Shown here: in pieces, positions 26,217 to 40,309 of the stretch
How positions within the stretch are numbered: the stretch's first letter is position 1
How the letters are laid out: the number at the start of each line of letters is the position of its first letter
From: Phorcus lineatus
Lineage: Eukaryota; Mollusca; Gastropoda; Trochida; Trochidae
Length of the DNA: 64,000 nt
Assembly (NCBI GenBank): GCA_921293015.1
Contig: OV121094.1
Span: 33,168,054-33,232,053 of the forward strand
Direction: 5' to 3'
Translations under genes and position numbers: made by a program
The notes under the pieces: model-generated
Told to the model about the DNA's origin: nothing
The model's input: only the letters and a program-made list of their open reading frames with translations
The model's database searches: none

Positions 26217-28797
26217 CTGATGCTGATGACGATGATAATAATACCGGTGGTGGTGTTGAAATAATTTTGATGATGATAGTGAAGATGTGATGAATATGAT
26301 GCTGGTGAAGAAAATGATGACGACGACGGTGATACTACCGATTATGGTAATGGTGATGAAATTAAAGAAAGATCAACATATATTGAAATTAATCAGTGTG
26401 TTCCTTGGTTCGGGTTGTTATTAATTGTTAGAAATGTTGATAAGTGCGAGAATCATTCTATACGACACTGAAAAAGTGTGTTAAGTATTCAAATTGTTCA
26501 TACCATGGCCATACAAATACCAACACGACAGAAGAAGCCACGTTATGACACCATAGCGCTTACAATATCATTTATCAAACTTCACGAGCACATTCAATAG
26601 TCATATGAACAAATACATCAGATTCTGTATTCATTTTCCTCTCCATTGATGTACGATTCTTTAAATCCAAAACATGATTTTCAATGACACACAATATAAC
26701 TCTTAGCACACAAAAATGTTCATTTTTAAATCCCTCAGATATGGAAAAACTAGGATAAATGGTTAATTTATCGTAAAACGAGCTCATGTATAGACCAGAT
26801 GTTCAACTATTAAACTCCTTTCGTATTTAATGTGATAGCGTCTTAGGGTATTAAGAAGCCATTAAACTACCTGTCGCGCAATATGTTAAATTTATAGTGT
26901 AATATTAAAAAGCCATCTTTTGCCAGTGTGATTACAAGTGTTTATAATTTCTAAACGAAAAGGAATGTTTTGAAACATTCACACCGTGGAGCGGATGCCA
27001 AGTGACTGTTGTGCCTTATCTGATGTAAAATGGATCGTTAGAGGTAACTGCCCCTCCTTGTACAAAGAAGTATCTTACCCGTTCACTGTGAAGTCCAATT
27101 ATTTCGTTATGAACGATTACGCCCACAATAACACATTTCGTTTGATTTTTACACAAAACATGCTATTGGCGAACGCAAGCGTGGGAAAATTGATGTTGTG
27201 ATAGAAGTTAGCTAGTAGAACGAATCACATTTTTTAGCCCGTCGGGCAATCATGCCTTCACAATTTTGTACAAGAATGCAAATATTTGAAGCAAAGGGAA
27301 AGGCGGTTTTGGATGGGTGAGGTTATTGTCATTATTGTTATCATTATACCGAAAAGGTATGGGTTGATGATATCTTCCTAACAACTTGGTGGTTGATGGT
27401 CTTGAGAGATAAAATGACGTATTGGACGTTTTCAAGCTATATGTGTTTTGGGGAATAGATATGATGGTTTAAGTCGGTTTTTTATTAAGATGAAATATGC
27501 ATTCCATATTTATTTATCTATTTAGATAGATTAAGATTTATTCCATTACATAATTTTGGGTGTATGAAAGTTAGTGACAGATTTTATGATGATGGTTATA
27601 GCGTTTAAGACAGTCACCACGAAGGTCGTAATATTACGTAAGACAGCAATTACCAAAGTTTAGATATAAAATGCGGCCATTATAACATAATTTATGTATC
27701 AAGACATTCAAGAATACATACATGTATGCATTCTTGTACAAAATATTAACATGATTATGATTAATTTATAATCATATTTAATACATAGTGATGCCATTGG
27801 CTTAACATTCAAAACAGAACAATAAATTGTTCAACTTCAAATAGTATCAGGTTAAACACAAGCAGTGTTCTAAGTCTCATCTGCATATGGCATTTATTCT
27901 AAGGAACATTATTTATCGTGCGTGAAGTCATGAAACAATTTAACATGACTAACACGATGTCTGCTAACTAACTAACTAACGTGATGTCATGAAACAATCT
28001 AACGTGAAGACTAAAACACGATGTCTTCTAACTAACATACTAACGTTATAAGGTTATTTTAGAATTTTCGAACTTGAATAATGATGAATGTAGACTTTTA
28101 CGATTAACACATTAAAATCTATGCAATTGAATGTTTCGACATAAGTTCTAGTGCCGTGTGATAGGCTAGCGTTTCATGGAAGGTATTATAGCAGTGTATG
28201 ACATGTTAATAAAAAAACCCAGATGAGGATCATTTGCAATTGAGTTTGTTTCTACAGTATATTAAGTGCCATTACATTGATAAGAAACAAGACAAAACTG
28301 ATCTACATTGGATTTGGATTATTATCTAAAGAAAAATTGGCCAATTAAAACGAAGAAGTTTTATAAACACTAATGGTCCTCACTCTTTTTTCATATAACT
28401 TCTAATATACCAATACAAGAATTCTTAAATGTTCTTTGTTATTCTATTTACATTAAACATCATTACGTGAAGTTAAAATGGAGGGCCATAGCATAATTCG
28501 AGCACTTGGTTTAGAGAATCATTTCAACAGGAACATGTATTATTTATTTTATATTATAAGCTCGATAAATTCGCGTTGATACACTCGCTTTCATCAACAT
28601 AATAATCAGTTTGATATGATCAATGTGAAGTTTTTTATGATATGCATGTATAGCAACAAGTACAGCCGTTGATACCACGCACAGGTTTTGTCCACAAGAT
28701 ACCCTAACGTAATGTTCCCATGAACAATCAAACATTTCACACAATTTCAAAACCAAAAACATATAAACAATAGAACTAAACAGATATCATCCCGATC
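24917..28797. other. Intergenic, upstream of the HES-like gene
   Basis: A short CpG-rich patch at 25735-25785 contains CGTGGGAA (25766-25773), a perfect CSL/Su(H) core; another lies at 27180-27187. A 153-codon minus frame (25892-25431) shows no domain. GATGAT-rich tract around 26110-26360. Confidence 0.4.
26179..26240. repeat. (GAT)n microsatellite
   Basis: About 12 GAT units then GCT/GAC variants, inside a wider GATGAT-rich stretch from about 26110 to 26360. Confidence 0.92.
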
Positions 28798-29070
28798 ATA
28801 TTTATCATGAACACTCGATCCTTTTTATCATGAACATTTGATCCTTTTATTATGAACATTCGATATTTTTTATCATGAACATTTAGTTCTCTATATCATG
28901 AACATTTGATACTTCTTATCATGAATATTCCATACTTTTTATCATGAACATTCCATCCTTTCATCATGAACACTCGATACTTTTTATCATGAACACTCGA
29001 TACTTTTTATCATGAACACTCGATACTTACATGAATATAGATCCTTTTTATAATGACCATTCAGACCGCT
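28798..29070. repeat. 23-bp tandem repeat (about 12 copies)
   Basis: Consensus TTATCATGAACATTCGATAC plus CTTT-type filler; neighbouring copies at 28965-29025 are almost identical. Confidence 0.9.
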
Positions 29071-32000
29071 CACATAATTTCAGAATGAAAGAGACAATAG
29101 CCCGGAAAATAAGATATCTAGCTATTCTTATTTTCATCTTAATGTCTTCCCACGGGTATTGAACTGTTCTTCTTATATGGTTCAGGTATGGTTAAAAAGA
29201 AGTATTAGCACTTTTATTTAGCAGCGATGACCAGTTAGGAGGTCAACTGAGGTCAATTGTTGTCAAAACGCTTGAGTGGACAGGGTCAATGGAGTGTAAC
29301 TGGACGTTACAGCTGAACGAAGCCTTACATAGGCATAGGGAAATTAATCCAAGCGTAGAAACGGTAAATAGCTGGAGAGGAGCTGTATATTCACGGAGTG
29401 AGACACAATTGTCTCAGATGGGCTGGATTCACAAAAGAGGCAACAAGTGGAATACGATTCAGTGATACGATTAGGGGCAGAAGAACTGTAATTTGTGTCA
29501 CAATATATCATCCTAGAATGCTTATTAAGACATCCAAGTTTAGAAGTCTTTTCTTGGTGGTCGGTCCCGAAAATAATTTCTTGGTGTCAGCTTGACAGCA
29601 TCTAGAGAAGAGAAGTAATGCGAAACGGAAATTGTTCCCCATATGCTTTTTTACAGGTGAAACATAAGATTTTGATGTAAATCCTCTTCGGTGAACCATT
29701 GCCTTTGATATATGGTCTATGACCTAACCTTTGACGGGAAGATTTAGCAAGAGTTGAAACATTGTGAACATGTTCACTGAGCAATAACTACAACAATGAT
29801 TAGATTTTTCAAACCTAATGGAAAGGCATACTTTAAGAGTCAGTTAAATCCAGGAAAATTGGTATGTCCCTTTGCCTAAAGCAATATAGTTATACCAATA
29901 CGTGGAATAAATATGAGTGAAAAATATACGTTTTCCAAATGAATCGATAGTAGGTATTTTTTCATCAGGTTATATTGCCATAACGGTCTGAACAAGTTCA
30001 AGATCCTCTTTGCAAGACAAATCCCACTATTTCATTAGTTGAATGTTTACGAGGGTATATCGACATCGAAATCCTAATGTAAGCAGAATTTCTGCAACTT
30101 ATGGATGAAGAACTTAACAAAACATACAGAGAAAGAGATTCATTTCATGTATCTATACCTTGGTTCATCTAATAACAAAGCCTTGATCAATAAACACGTT
30201 TCGAATTATATGCAACATATCTCAATTTCAGAACGTACTATAAGAAACCATTTAAGATTAGCAAATATCTCAAATGATGAAGGAAGCATGTGACTCTCAT
30301 GTGTCTGTAATTTTTTACATTTTTATGTTCTTCTCTGTCTTTAAAACTATTTTAAAACAATCTTAATTTTCAATTTGAATAAAGTACACTTGTGATTAGA
30401 AAGTCCTTTTTAGTTGATTCTATCATTGACCTAAAAACAAATTTCTTCATATATGATTCGACACTGATAATAATAACTCTACACTAAAGTCGGATATACA
30501 AGTGTTTTCAGGATCAACTAACGCCTTAACGTTAAATCCAATAAAACCTTTATGTTGATTTTTACCTGTTATGTATACAATAGATTTATGGCAAACCGTT
30601 GGTGCTGAAAGTTTTCTTTTTTACATGCTTACAAAGGTACATCACTGTATGTAAGGGCTTGCGACAAAGGTTAAAGATTTACCTCGCGGGTTGTCTGAAC
30701 TGGACATCAAAGGTCACTATTGGGGCAGAAAATATGACCAATTTATTCTAATGTCCATTAAGCCAAGAGTAAGCTTCTCATTGGCTTGACCGCCCTGCAC
30801 AGTAGGAGGTCACTAGAAGATTGAATATTTAAGTCAATGTACGATACATACCTTAGCAAGCATTGCCTTAAGTCAACGAGGCTTATGACTCTAACGATGT
30901 GACCAACAATGGCTTTGTATCAGTTTTGAACAGCTCCTATTTTCATTTTTTATGCCAATATCTTTTCAGTATAATGCTAAATGTCTTGAAAACTATGGTA
31001 ATCTTTTAAGAGGTATTCTCGTTTGCCCTATCGATTTATGTATTGGGCGGAAAAGGAGCTATACTTCAAAGATACCGAATGTAGGTTTTGTGTCAACATA
31101 GATCCTAAGAATGAAACGCTTTTTAACTTGCTTTTGTTATCAAAATGGTATGCTGTTTTGTAATGCGAGTCTGAATCCATGCTCATTAAAGTCATTTTTA
31201 GAAGGAATTTCAAAATTCTATATCATTGATAAACTGGCAAAATTGAATGAGATCAATATAACTTTTGAAGTTTCTATAATTCGAAACCCCTTTCATGATG
31301 CATTTTTATGCACATATTTAAAAATCTTCTGAATTCATTAAATGCAAATGAATACTTGACAATGGTCTTTCTAAAGCCTAATTTAATTTAAACCCAGATC
31401 TAACATTTGCATCATGGAAAAATTAATGATTTGATATTCATATTATCAGGGTATGCATGCAAATATCTTGTTATAATATATCTTGCATTGTATTTTATCA
31501 TAATCTTATGCTAAATTTGACAGGATTTACGTTATGTCACACATGCTGCATTTTTAAAACTGTGATATAATTTAACGACCATAATGAATTTATGAAGGTC
31601 ACACTTTGTATGAAATAACCATGAAACACGGACGATGCTAGAGACACTTTTAGGTCGTGAGATAAACACGTTTAATACCACAAGAAAGGCTATATCTCAA
31701 AGAACGTGTCTTAACAAAGTTTTACCTGAATAATAATGAAGTTCACACACTACCATAACATTTTTTAACTATGACATTTCAAGGACCTGTGAATTAGCGA
31801 GCTTGTGCTATGGGCTTAGGACACTTTAGTGCCTGTTACTGAAAAGGAGAAAACGAGGAGTGAAGATTCTCACCTGTAATTCAAATCACTTACGATAAAG
31901 GATCTTCAACAGGAGGTATACAGATAATATAAGAGTTTAATTATATATATATTTCTCATATATACGACAAAAATCCAACGAGAATCTTTTTACAGCCGTG

Positions 32001-32167
32001 TCATTAAAATTATGAAATAGTCACAAATAAAAGAAAACCTGCTATAGCGTGATACAAGCGGCTGTTAATACACCCTGAGATGACGATACAATGAGAGGAT
32101 GTTGTACCCCGACAGGGTAATACACAGGAAAGATATTTTTCACAAGGAGAGGTCCATGAAGGAAGGT
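29071..32167. other. Gene-free sequence
   Basis: Several 60-75-codon frames (for example 30105-30293, 31111-31332) without recognisable features. Confidence 0.4.

Positions 32168-32226
<59 letters not shown>
32168..32226. repeat. (GAT)n microsatellite
   Basis: Nearly 20 uninterrupted units; the minus strand reads as poly-His or poly-Ile in overlapping open frames that are not genes. Confidence 0.95.
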
Positions 32227-32267
32227 TTGCAATGAATGCAAAAGCAATGAATATAAGCGAATTGTTC

Positions 32268-33372
32268 TATACACATATAAAGATAATACACATATAATGC
32301 TCGATAGACGTCGAGAGATCGATACACAGGAAGAGGTTGTAAACACTAGGTGACTTACAACAAAAAAGAGGCTCATACACACGAAGAGACATGTACACAC
32401 GAAGAAGTTCATACACAGAGAGAGGATGATACAAGAGGAGAGGTTGGTATACGGGCAGAGGTTGAAATACAAATGAGGTTGATACTCGCAATACTCACAA
32501 AGAGGATAAAACGGGGAGAAGAGGGCGCACGCAAGAAGATTTATTTCTGAGAGAAGGAATGCCGCGACTTTCAAGGTTTCCAATCGCAGGTTAGTAAAAG
32601 TAGAAGTTATTTTCCAAATAATCAACCGTTAATAACCGACAATAAATAATATCAATACAAACACGCCATTTTGAAATACATTAAAAGGGTTAATACACAT
32701 GCAAAGTTTACTACACACGAAGAGGTTGACTGACAGGGAGATTAATACACGAGAAGTTAATACACAATTAGAGGCTGATACACAATGAGGGGTGTATACC
32801 AAAAAAGAGATAAATACGTGTACACAAGCTTAGGTTCCGTTCATACACAATGAGAGTTTGATACACTAGGAGATCATAATAGACACTGATAGGAATTCGA
32901 AGGTAAAACCGATGGATTGATACACAACAAGAGGTTGATACACAATGAGAGGTCAACAAACCGAGCTACGTCAATACACGATGAGAGGTTGTGTTGCAAA
33001 TAGAATGAGCGAAACATACGCAGAGGCTGAAACATTGGCGAGGCTGAAACATTGGCGAGGCTGAATCTCAAAAAGATGTCATACACAATAACAGATCAAA
33101 ACACTGGGTGCAGTTGATAAACAACGAGAGGATGGTACAAAAAGAGAGGTTTATAAATACAGAGAAAGTGGTACAAACATGGAGACACGCACCTTCGAGA
33201 GGATGATACATACACACTGTGAAGTTGACACAGACGAATAGGTTGATACAAATATCAGGCTTAAAGCACATACAGACATTGATGAAAAGTGGAGCTTGAT
33301 ACACACGAATAAGTTTATACACAGGAGAGATTGATACACACGAATAATTTTATACACAGGCGGATCTTGATA
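32268..33372. repeat. Degenerate minisatellite, about 1.1 kb
   Basis: Units of roughly 20-24 bases built on GATACACA...GAGAGGTT recur throughout with heavy divergence. The overlapping Cys/Leu/Val-rich minus-strand frames come from this periodicity. Confidence 0.8.
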
Positions 33373-33616
33373 CCTTTTACTCATGTGTCTCTATAGACAA
33401 TAAACGAAGATTTTTAATTAATCCTAAATAATTCACTCAAATAAAAAAAAAACTTTTTTGTCTAACAGATTTAAATAAGAGTCTGTGCTGTAATTTGTGT
33501 TCATTTTGCAATGATTAGTTTTGATTAGCTTTAGTTTCAGTCTGCTTTTTTCCAATATAACAAATGTAAGTCATACTGAAGGGCATAGACAACACATGTT
33601 TAAAGTTGTGTGTTAG

Positions 33617-33722
33617 CTGAGGTGAGGTGATTTGGGGTTTAACGACCGCAACAATATTGTGGCTATGTATTGTGGAGAAACCTGCGAGCATAGGCTGAAA
33701 CTAGGGTGGAACTGCGCTGTAT
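33617..33722 (-). mobile_element. Short degraded SINE fragment
   Basis: Contains GAGGTGAGGTGATTTGGGGT, TTTAACG, CAACAATATTGTGGCTATG and GGTGGAACTGCGCTG in family order with an internal deletion; no head is left. Confidence 0.7.
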
Positions 33723-33974
33723 TAGAATGTCTCTGTACCTCTGTATTTGGATAAATTCTAACCGCAGTAGCAATTTGTCATTCAAGGTTCGGAATGCGCT
33801 ACATTTTTCTAGGAGAAAGTGTCTTTGGATTATGTTTGCAGATGTATTAACGTCAAGTGAGTTAACACAGGATATGTCTTATATTCAAGTGTTGCATTGG
33901 TACACTTAAGATTTAGTGTTACAACAATAACCGAAGTAAATGTGTCTTTATCTGTCTCTGATAACATAAGCCTA

Positions 33975-34215
33975 TTCGGATATAAGGAAAATATTTCTTG
34001 ATAAATATCTTAAACATCCAATTTCACAATACACTTTTGTTAATCTTATGTCATCAACAGATAAAGATGTGATTAACAATTTATGTCTATTTTTATGTCA
34101 CGTCAGGAAAATAAGAAATTCTAGTGATTTTCTATAACGTTCATGCAATATTTACCTGCTTATGACTGTATTATGGGCCAGTGGCCTTTTACTGAATAAA
34201 ATGTCTGTCTGTTTG
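33975..34215 (+). mobile_element. LINE 3' remnant, same tail type
   Basis: Reading 33980-34137 gives SDIRKIFLDKYLKHPISQYT, then FVNLMSSTDKDVINNLCLF and VRKIRNSSDFL-stop. This aligns with the C-terminus of the 37578 element (IKKYFYKHPDINKFISLMNN...). It is followed by GGCCAGTGGCC (34176-34186), AATAAAATG and (TGTC)n. The relationship is clear by eye although the copies have diverged. Confidence 0.7.
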
Positions 34216-35337
34216 TCTGATAACATAAGATGGTTTTAAAATTACTTATCCCTATTTCACATTCTTTGGTATAATGAACAAAGCAAACGACGTATTTTTA
34301 TTGTTTCTTTCATCGAACTAATATTCAAAGTATTTTTCACATAGGAGATCATTTTTCTTTCAATAAATTGAACATCAAAGACGTGACAAAGTTCCTTCCA
34401 TGAAAATGATAACAAAATTGGTAATTTTTCAAGGACTACCATAACAATTTGTTGAGTTTCCAACTATGTACAACACTCAGGAACAACAAAACACTGTGTA
34501 AGCGTCCCATAAACAAAACAAAGCCATTCAAGTAAAGAAACAGCCTCATAAATATTCCACGTTGCCGCAGTTGAAAGAAAAAGGTACATAACCAAAAAGG
34601 ACAGTATCTTAATTATCGCACCCTTGTCACTAACTGAGAACAATCGTTACGTTCTGAACAGAAAGCAATTGTTCCCAGATCGGACTCTTTTGTGGTGGTT
34701 GGGGTGTCTTCTTTATGGACATTTTACAGGTAAGTCAGACGAAGATGTGTTTATTATCCTCGAATTTCCTCTTTGGGGGTAAACAATTGAATAGACACTG
34801 CCCTCAATAAGCGAACCGTACCATTTACCTCTTTCCAGTGTCGTGGGAACGATATATTCGGGAGACTAAATTGAAAGATGATGAGATTTTCGTGACATAA
34901 TGTCAACATCTTTATAAAAATGTCTTTTCTAAAGAGATTTCTCTCGAGATTGCTTTGTGAGGGTAGATTATGGTAAACCTTTTTCTCATTTAAAAATACA
35001 TTACTGTTGGCTATGTATGATAAACTTGACGTCCTTATTCACTTTACTTATGTGGTTTTGAACAACCTAGGATCGGAACAGGTTTTGGTTCCAAACGGCT
35101 CCTCCTCTGAAGAAGAGAGCGAAAGAGAAAGAGATGCATATACCTTTGATGTTTATCTCATCAATTTTTTTTTCCAATTTCATCTACCTAAGTAAGCCTA
35201 CAAAAAATTATTTGTATTTCACAACGAGATTCATTTTCGTAGAGCTGAAATATAACGTTTTCATGAAGTTCTATTTGATTTCCAGAAATCAAATTTCAGT
35301 TTATTGTACAATATCACGAAAACAGGTATCCTTAGGG

Positions 35338-35465
35338 ATAGAGAGAGAGGGCGAGAGAGTGAGATGGAGAGAGACACAGAGATAGTGAGAGAAAGTGAGA
35401 GAGAGCGAGAAAGAAAGACAGAGACAGTGAGACAGAGACAAAGAGAGACAGACAGAGACAAACAG
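35338..35465. repeat. GA/GACA-rich microsatellite
   Basis: Purine-rich AGAGAG/GAGACA low-complexity tract; Ser-Leu and Arg-Glu repeat frames on the two strands are shadows. Confidence 0.9.
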
Positions 35466-35733
35466 GCACACAGAGAATTTCTCCTTAACTATATGACCGC
35501 TTTGTTTTCGAGATTATTAATAGGTTGTTGTTCATAAAGCATCAAAATAAAAGAAGTGGAAAGACGAGTAAATATCGATTCAGTGTTGAGATGGGGAAAG
35601 ACATTGGCGAATGAGTGAAAATGAGATAATGTGTGTAATGCATTGGAAAAGCTAAATCTGTAGAGAAAGGGTTTTGAATAGGGCAACTTAAAGGTGACCA
35701 ATGTTATAGCTGCAAAACGATTCATACATACTC

Positions 35734-36190
35734 TTAAAGAGCCACTCCGTGATTTTCATAACATATAATTTACCTTTGATACGAACCTAGATGTCATATG
35801 TGGTGATATAAAATCTAAACATCTTAATATCCAAAAGACTTATATATGACAATTACAATCTAAAAACAGCCATATAAATGCAAAAATGTGTAGATATCAC
35901 ATCCTATATACGTGGATACTAGTTATATAACCTAACAAACACTATCAACTCCTAACTGCCCTCCTGGCTGTTTTAGATAAGTCTCCAAAATTACGTTTGT
36001 CTATTTGACGCGCGCCACTGTCCGGTTTTCGATCATAATTGCGACGTTCTACCTTCATATTGTCACTGTAAAAAAAACAATAAGCTTTAAAATGTTTATT
36101 TTTGGTAACAGTCGATACTTCGCGATCAAATGACCCCATTGATGGAGTTTGGCATATATGACTCCAACAACTCACGGAGTGGCTGTTTAA
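35734..36190. mobile_element. TTAA-bounded MITE with AGCCACTCCGTGA inverted ends
   Basis: Left end TTAAAGAGCCACTCCGTGA; right end is the inverse of TTAAACAGCCACTCCGTGA (18 of 19 matching). TTAA at both sides. 457 bases with no transposase. An internal stretch (35965-36040) recurs in HES-like intron 3 near 21830-21910. Confidence 0.8.
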
Positions 36191-37194
36191 CGTCTCACTT
36201 TAGATCAAAATATTTGCAGAAAAGTGGATAAAACGTTTCAACTATACAGCAGGAGTACAGGCTACGTTTACTAAGTGCAGAGTTTATCGTGAATTTAAAC
36301 GGGAGGATCAATGGGGAGATAAACCCCTGGTATTATATTATCATCGCCTTTTGTGTAATTGATTTTAGCGTGAAGGTGCTACGCCGGAGCCTCAGCGTTT
36401 TGTTACCTAACTTGACTTTCTCTAACCATTGTAAAACGAGGTCAATTCCACACGTTCAAATTCTTTTGAAAAACGAGAAAGTGGAAAATAATCCCTCCTC
36501 CGATCAATTTAGATGAATTGTTGTGCACAAAAGGTGTTAAATACAGACAATCCTAGGTAATTTTTCTCGTCCCATTTAACAGTAATGAGGGTATGAAAAG
36601 GCAAAGGTCATATCAAATATTTACCCATGCCATCAAAATCTCAACACGACATGTCGTTTGAGGAGGCTACTAATATAGTTATTGATCTTAATTAGTCGTC
36701 TGGACACGAGCATCTCTATAAAGCCACAATAAACAGAGCCTACTCTGCAGTTCCAAGACAATACCTCTGCTATAGAAAGTCAGTCGTGCGGAGAATATTA
36801 CCGAGTACATCTTAAAGCTTTTAAACAGTTTTCATATTTCATTACAATGTTAGAATCACGATAATGCTGTTGGAATATTTGCTGTGTAAACTGTGCTCCC
36901 TATTTCGGGGTACGCGGTGCATTGGTTAGCTAATATTGTTCAGGTTCAAAAGAACATTACGAGAGACTGTCTTCTTACGACTGATTCACAGCTCTGCTTA
37001 ACAGTATGAGGCAATCGTTGCTCGTATAACTCCGGGATAGCATGAAACAGGACACACGCTTCCAAGGAGAATTAAACGGTTAGCTGACATAAACGAAGAG
37101 AGGCAATGGGGTTTTTAGGCGAGATATATCGGGAATATCGGAAAAGACGTGAAAGGTAGTTGAAACATGGATAGGAAAAGGATTGCACATCGGA

Positions 37195-37375
37195 GAAATG
37201 TGTGAGACTAAATTAATAGTTTATAGTTGGAAAAGGAATGAGGTAAAGTTTGAAAAGGTGGGTTTTAGTTGGAAAAGGGATACGGTATGTTGGAAAAGGT
37301 GATGGCAAATTTGGAACAGATATACGGTAGGTTTGAAAGGGGAGGGCAAAGTTGAAAAAAGGTAAAGACGAGCTG
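37195..37375. repeat. Degenerate TTGGAAAAGG minisatellite
   Basis: GTTGGAAAAGG/GTTTGAAAAGG-like units recur seven or more times with irregular spacing of about 20-25 bases, just upstream of the LINE. Confidence 0.7.
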
Positions 37376-37577
37376 AAAATTGTGTTAAAAAATTGTATAG
37401 ATGATGTGGGAAAGATTTAGGATGGAATTTAATTCAAAGAAGAAGTAGAAAAGTGCTTTAAAGGAAAAATGGTATGAGTGATACTAAAATGTATAGATTT
37501 ACAGGCAGAGAAACAAAAGAACCATTGTAAAGGTTTATTCAGGTTCAGTTGATGGACAGGAAACAAATGTTCACTAA

Positions 37578-38712
37578 ATGAATACGGATGAGTATAGTAA
37601 CGAAAAATGGTTCTATAAAGGAAATAGATTTGAGACAACAACCTCATATAAATACTTAGGTGTACATTTTACGAATCATCTTTCTTGGTCAATACACATA
37701 TCACAGGCATCTATGCAAGCAAAGAAAATATTGATAGGTATCATTAAATACATAAATATTTTGGGTATCTTGTCTTACAATTCGTTTTTCAAAATTTTTG
37801 ACACAAAAATAACCCCAATATTGTTATATGGTGCAGAAGTCTGGGGCTTTAAATCATTTGATGTTTTAGAAAAAGTTCATTTGTATGCTTGTAAGAGATT
37901 TCTAGGTGTAAAAACCGCCACATCTAATTGTATGGTTTATGGAGAATGTGGGAGATACCCATTATATATCGAATCAAACATTAAAATCATAAGGTACTGG
38001 TTAAGACTGTTAACAATGCCGTCATACAGATTACCAAGAAAATGTTACAACATGATGTTACTATATGATAGCCACAGTAAACATAACTGGGTAACACACA
38101 CTAAACAATTATTATTTTCTATCGGCTTCGGTAATGCTTGGCATAAACAATTCGTAGAATCGCACTCCCGTTTTATTTGCCTAGTTAAACAAAGACTTAA
38201 AGATATATTCCTACAAAACTGGTCAGCTAGTCTGTCACTATCTAACAAATGTTTCTACTACAAAATGATTAAAGATTCTATCTATTCAGAACATTACCTT
38301 TCGGTCTTAACGATAAGAAAATACAAATCTTCACTAGCAAGATTACGCTGCTCTTCTCATGATTTATATATTGAAACTGGGAGATACCAAGGAATCTTAA
38401 GAGAAAACAGAATATGCCAAATGTGTGATCTAAATAAAGTCGAGGATGAATATCATTTTTTATGTGTTTGCCCAGCATACAATTCTTTAAGAATTATGTA
38501 CATAAAGAAATATTTTTATAAGCACCCTGATATTAATAAGTTTATATCTCTTATGAATAACCAAAGTAAATCACATTTAGAAAATTTGTCCATTTATATA
38601 CACAAAGCGTTTATGTTTAGAAAGAATGTGTTACTACCTGTAAATGTATAACTATGTACTATGTACTACAGGCCTGTGGCCTCTCAGTATGGAAATAAAG
38701 TTATTAGTTATA
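37578..38712 (+). mobile_element. 5'-truncated LINE: C-terminal part of reverse transcriptase ORF plus 3' tail
   Basis: An uninterrupted 357-codon frame (37578-38651) encodes the thumb and C-terminal region of a non-LTR retrotransposon ORF2. Seen: SYKYLGVHFTNHLSWSIHI, ILLYGAEVWGFKSFDVLEKV and RFLGVKT, all typical of this region, then a zinc-knuckle-like C-x2-C-x9-H-x2-C around residues 280-296 (RICQMCDLNKVEDEYHFLC). The 3' tail has a GGCCTGTGGCC hairpin (38671-38681) and an AATAAAG. The fingers/palm catalytic motif and endonuclease are missing, so the copy is dead on arrival, but the open frame suggests a fairly young insertion. Jockey/CR1-like affiliation is likely, not proven. Confidence 0.85.
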
Positions 38713-40309
38713 TTCAGGAAACGCGTTGAATTTTCGTGTTGACATCTTGTCATAATTTTTTAAGTATTTTATATCCCTGACACAGCGTCTTAAAGGAACA
38801 CTAATGTATAGACGGGGAATAACATGTTCTCATCGTTCCGTATTCCGACTTATGAGTAGTTCTGATGAGATAATGTTTTTTTACACTTTAAGTGGACATT
38901 TTGATTTCCATTTTGTCGTGATAAGCTTACAGAATTGCCCGCTGGGGTAACAAAGTTGACGGAATGATAATGTTAGAACTAGAACCCCTAGATATCTGGC
39001 ATGAGTGTTTCATCTTCTTTTTTAAAAAAGTATAAATTACCTAAAATGTTACTTGGTCAAAGGTTTACACAAAATAAACAGCGTCTCAATACCGTCTTGC
39101 ACCTTGAGGAGTCGAGAGATGTGAAGAACCTAGTTCTCGTGATAAAAGTACCTCTAGGCAATTGCCATTAAATGACCCTTGACTTGTGTCTTAATACCAC
39201 CTTTAGTATTTCAAGAAAGCGACTCTTATCCATGTTATTATGAAAATATCTTTTTTATTGTTGAAGGTGACAATCACGACTTAATGACCCTGAACAGATT
39301 TAGGACCCTATTTCATTGAGATCTCGAGTAGATATCATTCTTCTTCTATAATACATTTAATCTTTATAGACCCTCGAAGAAATACTGTCAAATGATGCCG
39401 GTAAAATGCTGATATTGCAGTATTGTTCGGGTCCATCTCAATTATAGCCGATTGTCCTTCGGCGAATATTTTAAAAGAAAACTTAACTTTCGTTTCAAAT
39501 TTCAACTACTATTGTCAGTTCATCTACACTGTTGAGGTGTCGACTTTCAACCTTTCTTAGAAAGCCTATCTTGGCTTTTCAATAGCAACACTTGATACGA
39601 CAGCTTTGAAAAGACAGGCGTGATCAACGAGTTTGAAATTAACTCTGTATTTTAATAGAGATATTCGAGGGTCTTACTGGCCACGTGGTAAAAAGTGTCA
39701 GAGCAAATGCTAAGACGAACCCACCACTTTGACGAGCGGTCATTTGTTCTGATATACATTGTGATCGTGAATAGCACGTTGTTACTTTCTGTGAATGATG
39801 TGTTCTGGTGTGATGATTGCTGGATTTAGGGATAGCTTTTGAAAGCTTTAGAAATCATTAAGAGATAAAAGGTCAAATTACGGCAAGTGAATTAAAAATG
39901 AAAGGCTATTGTTCTAAAATGATAATACAACTTACAAAATTCACAAAATAACGATCATACTCATCAAACTGACATTTACTTTCAAAAGGCACTTTCATTG
40001 AGATATGTAGTGACATTTAGTTAGTTTGTGAAGTTTTGTTAGCCTAGATGGCAACGCCAACTGGTAAGGCCGATATTTAGGCAACGTTATATAAATGTGT
40101 TGGTGACCATTGGTAAACCCATTTTCAAACTTCACCTGGGAATTTTCTCTCCATAAGGTTCCTAAAATTCCTGATAATCTTCACGGCAATTCCCACTGAA
40201 TTTGGAATTGAGCACACTTGAAAATGATTTCTGTTTCTCAGGGAAACAAATGCGCAATTGAATATAATATACATTTGATCAATCTGTTGTCTCCCAGTGG
40301 CTTGGTCTA
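38713..40309. other. Gene-free sequence
   Basis: Nothing recognised on either strand. Confidence 0.45.

Noticed and set aside
6297-29155. CGTGGGAA/TTCCCACG motifs near 6297, 27180 and 29148 as Notch/CSL sites
   Set aside because: An 8-base motif is expected about once or twice in this length on both strands; these are far from the HES-like gene and unpaired.
32010-32625. Poly-Ile/poly-His containing minus frames of 105 and 161 codons
   Set aside because: Driven by the GAT microsatellite and the adjacent minisatellite.
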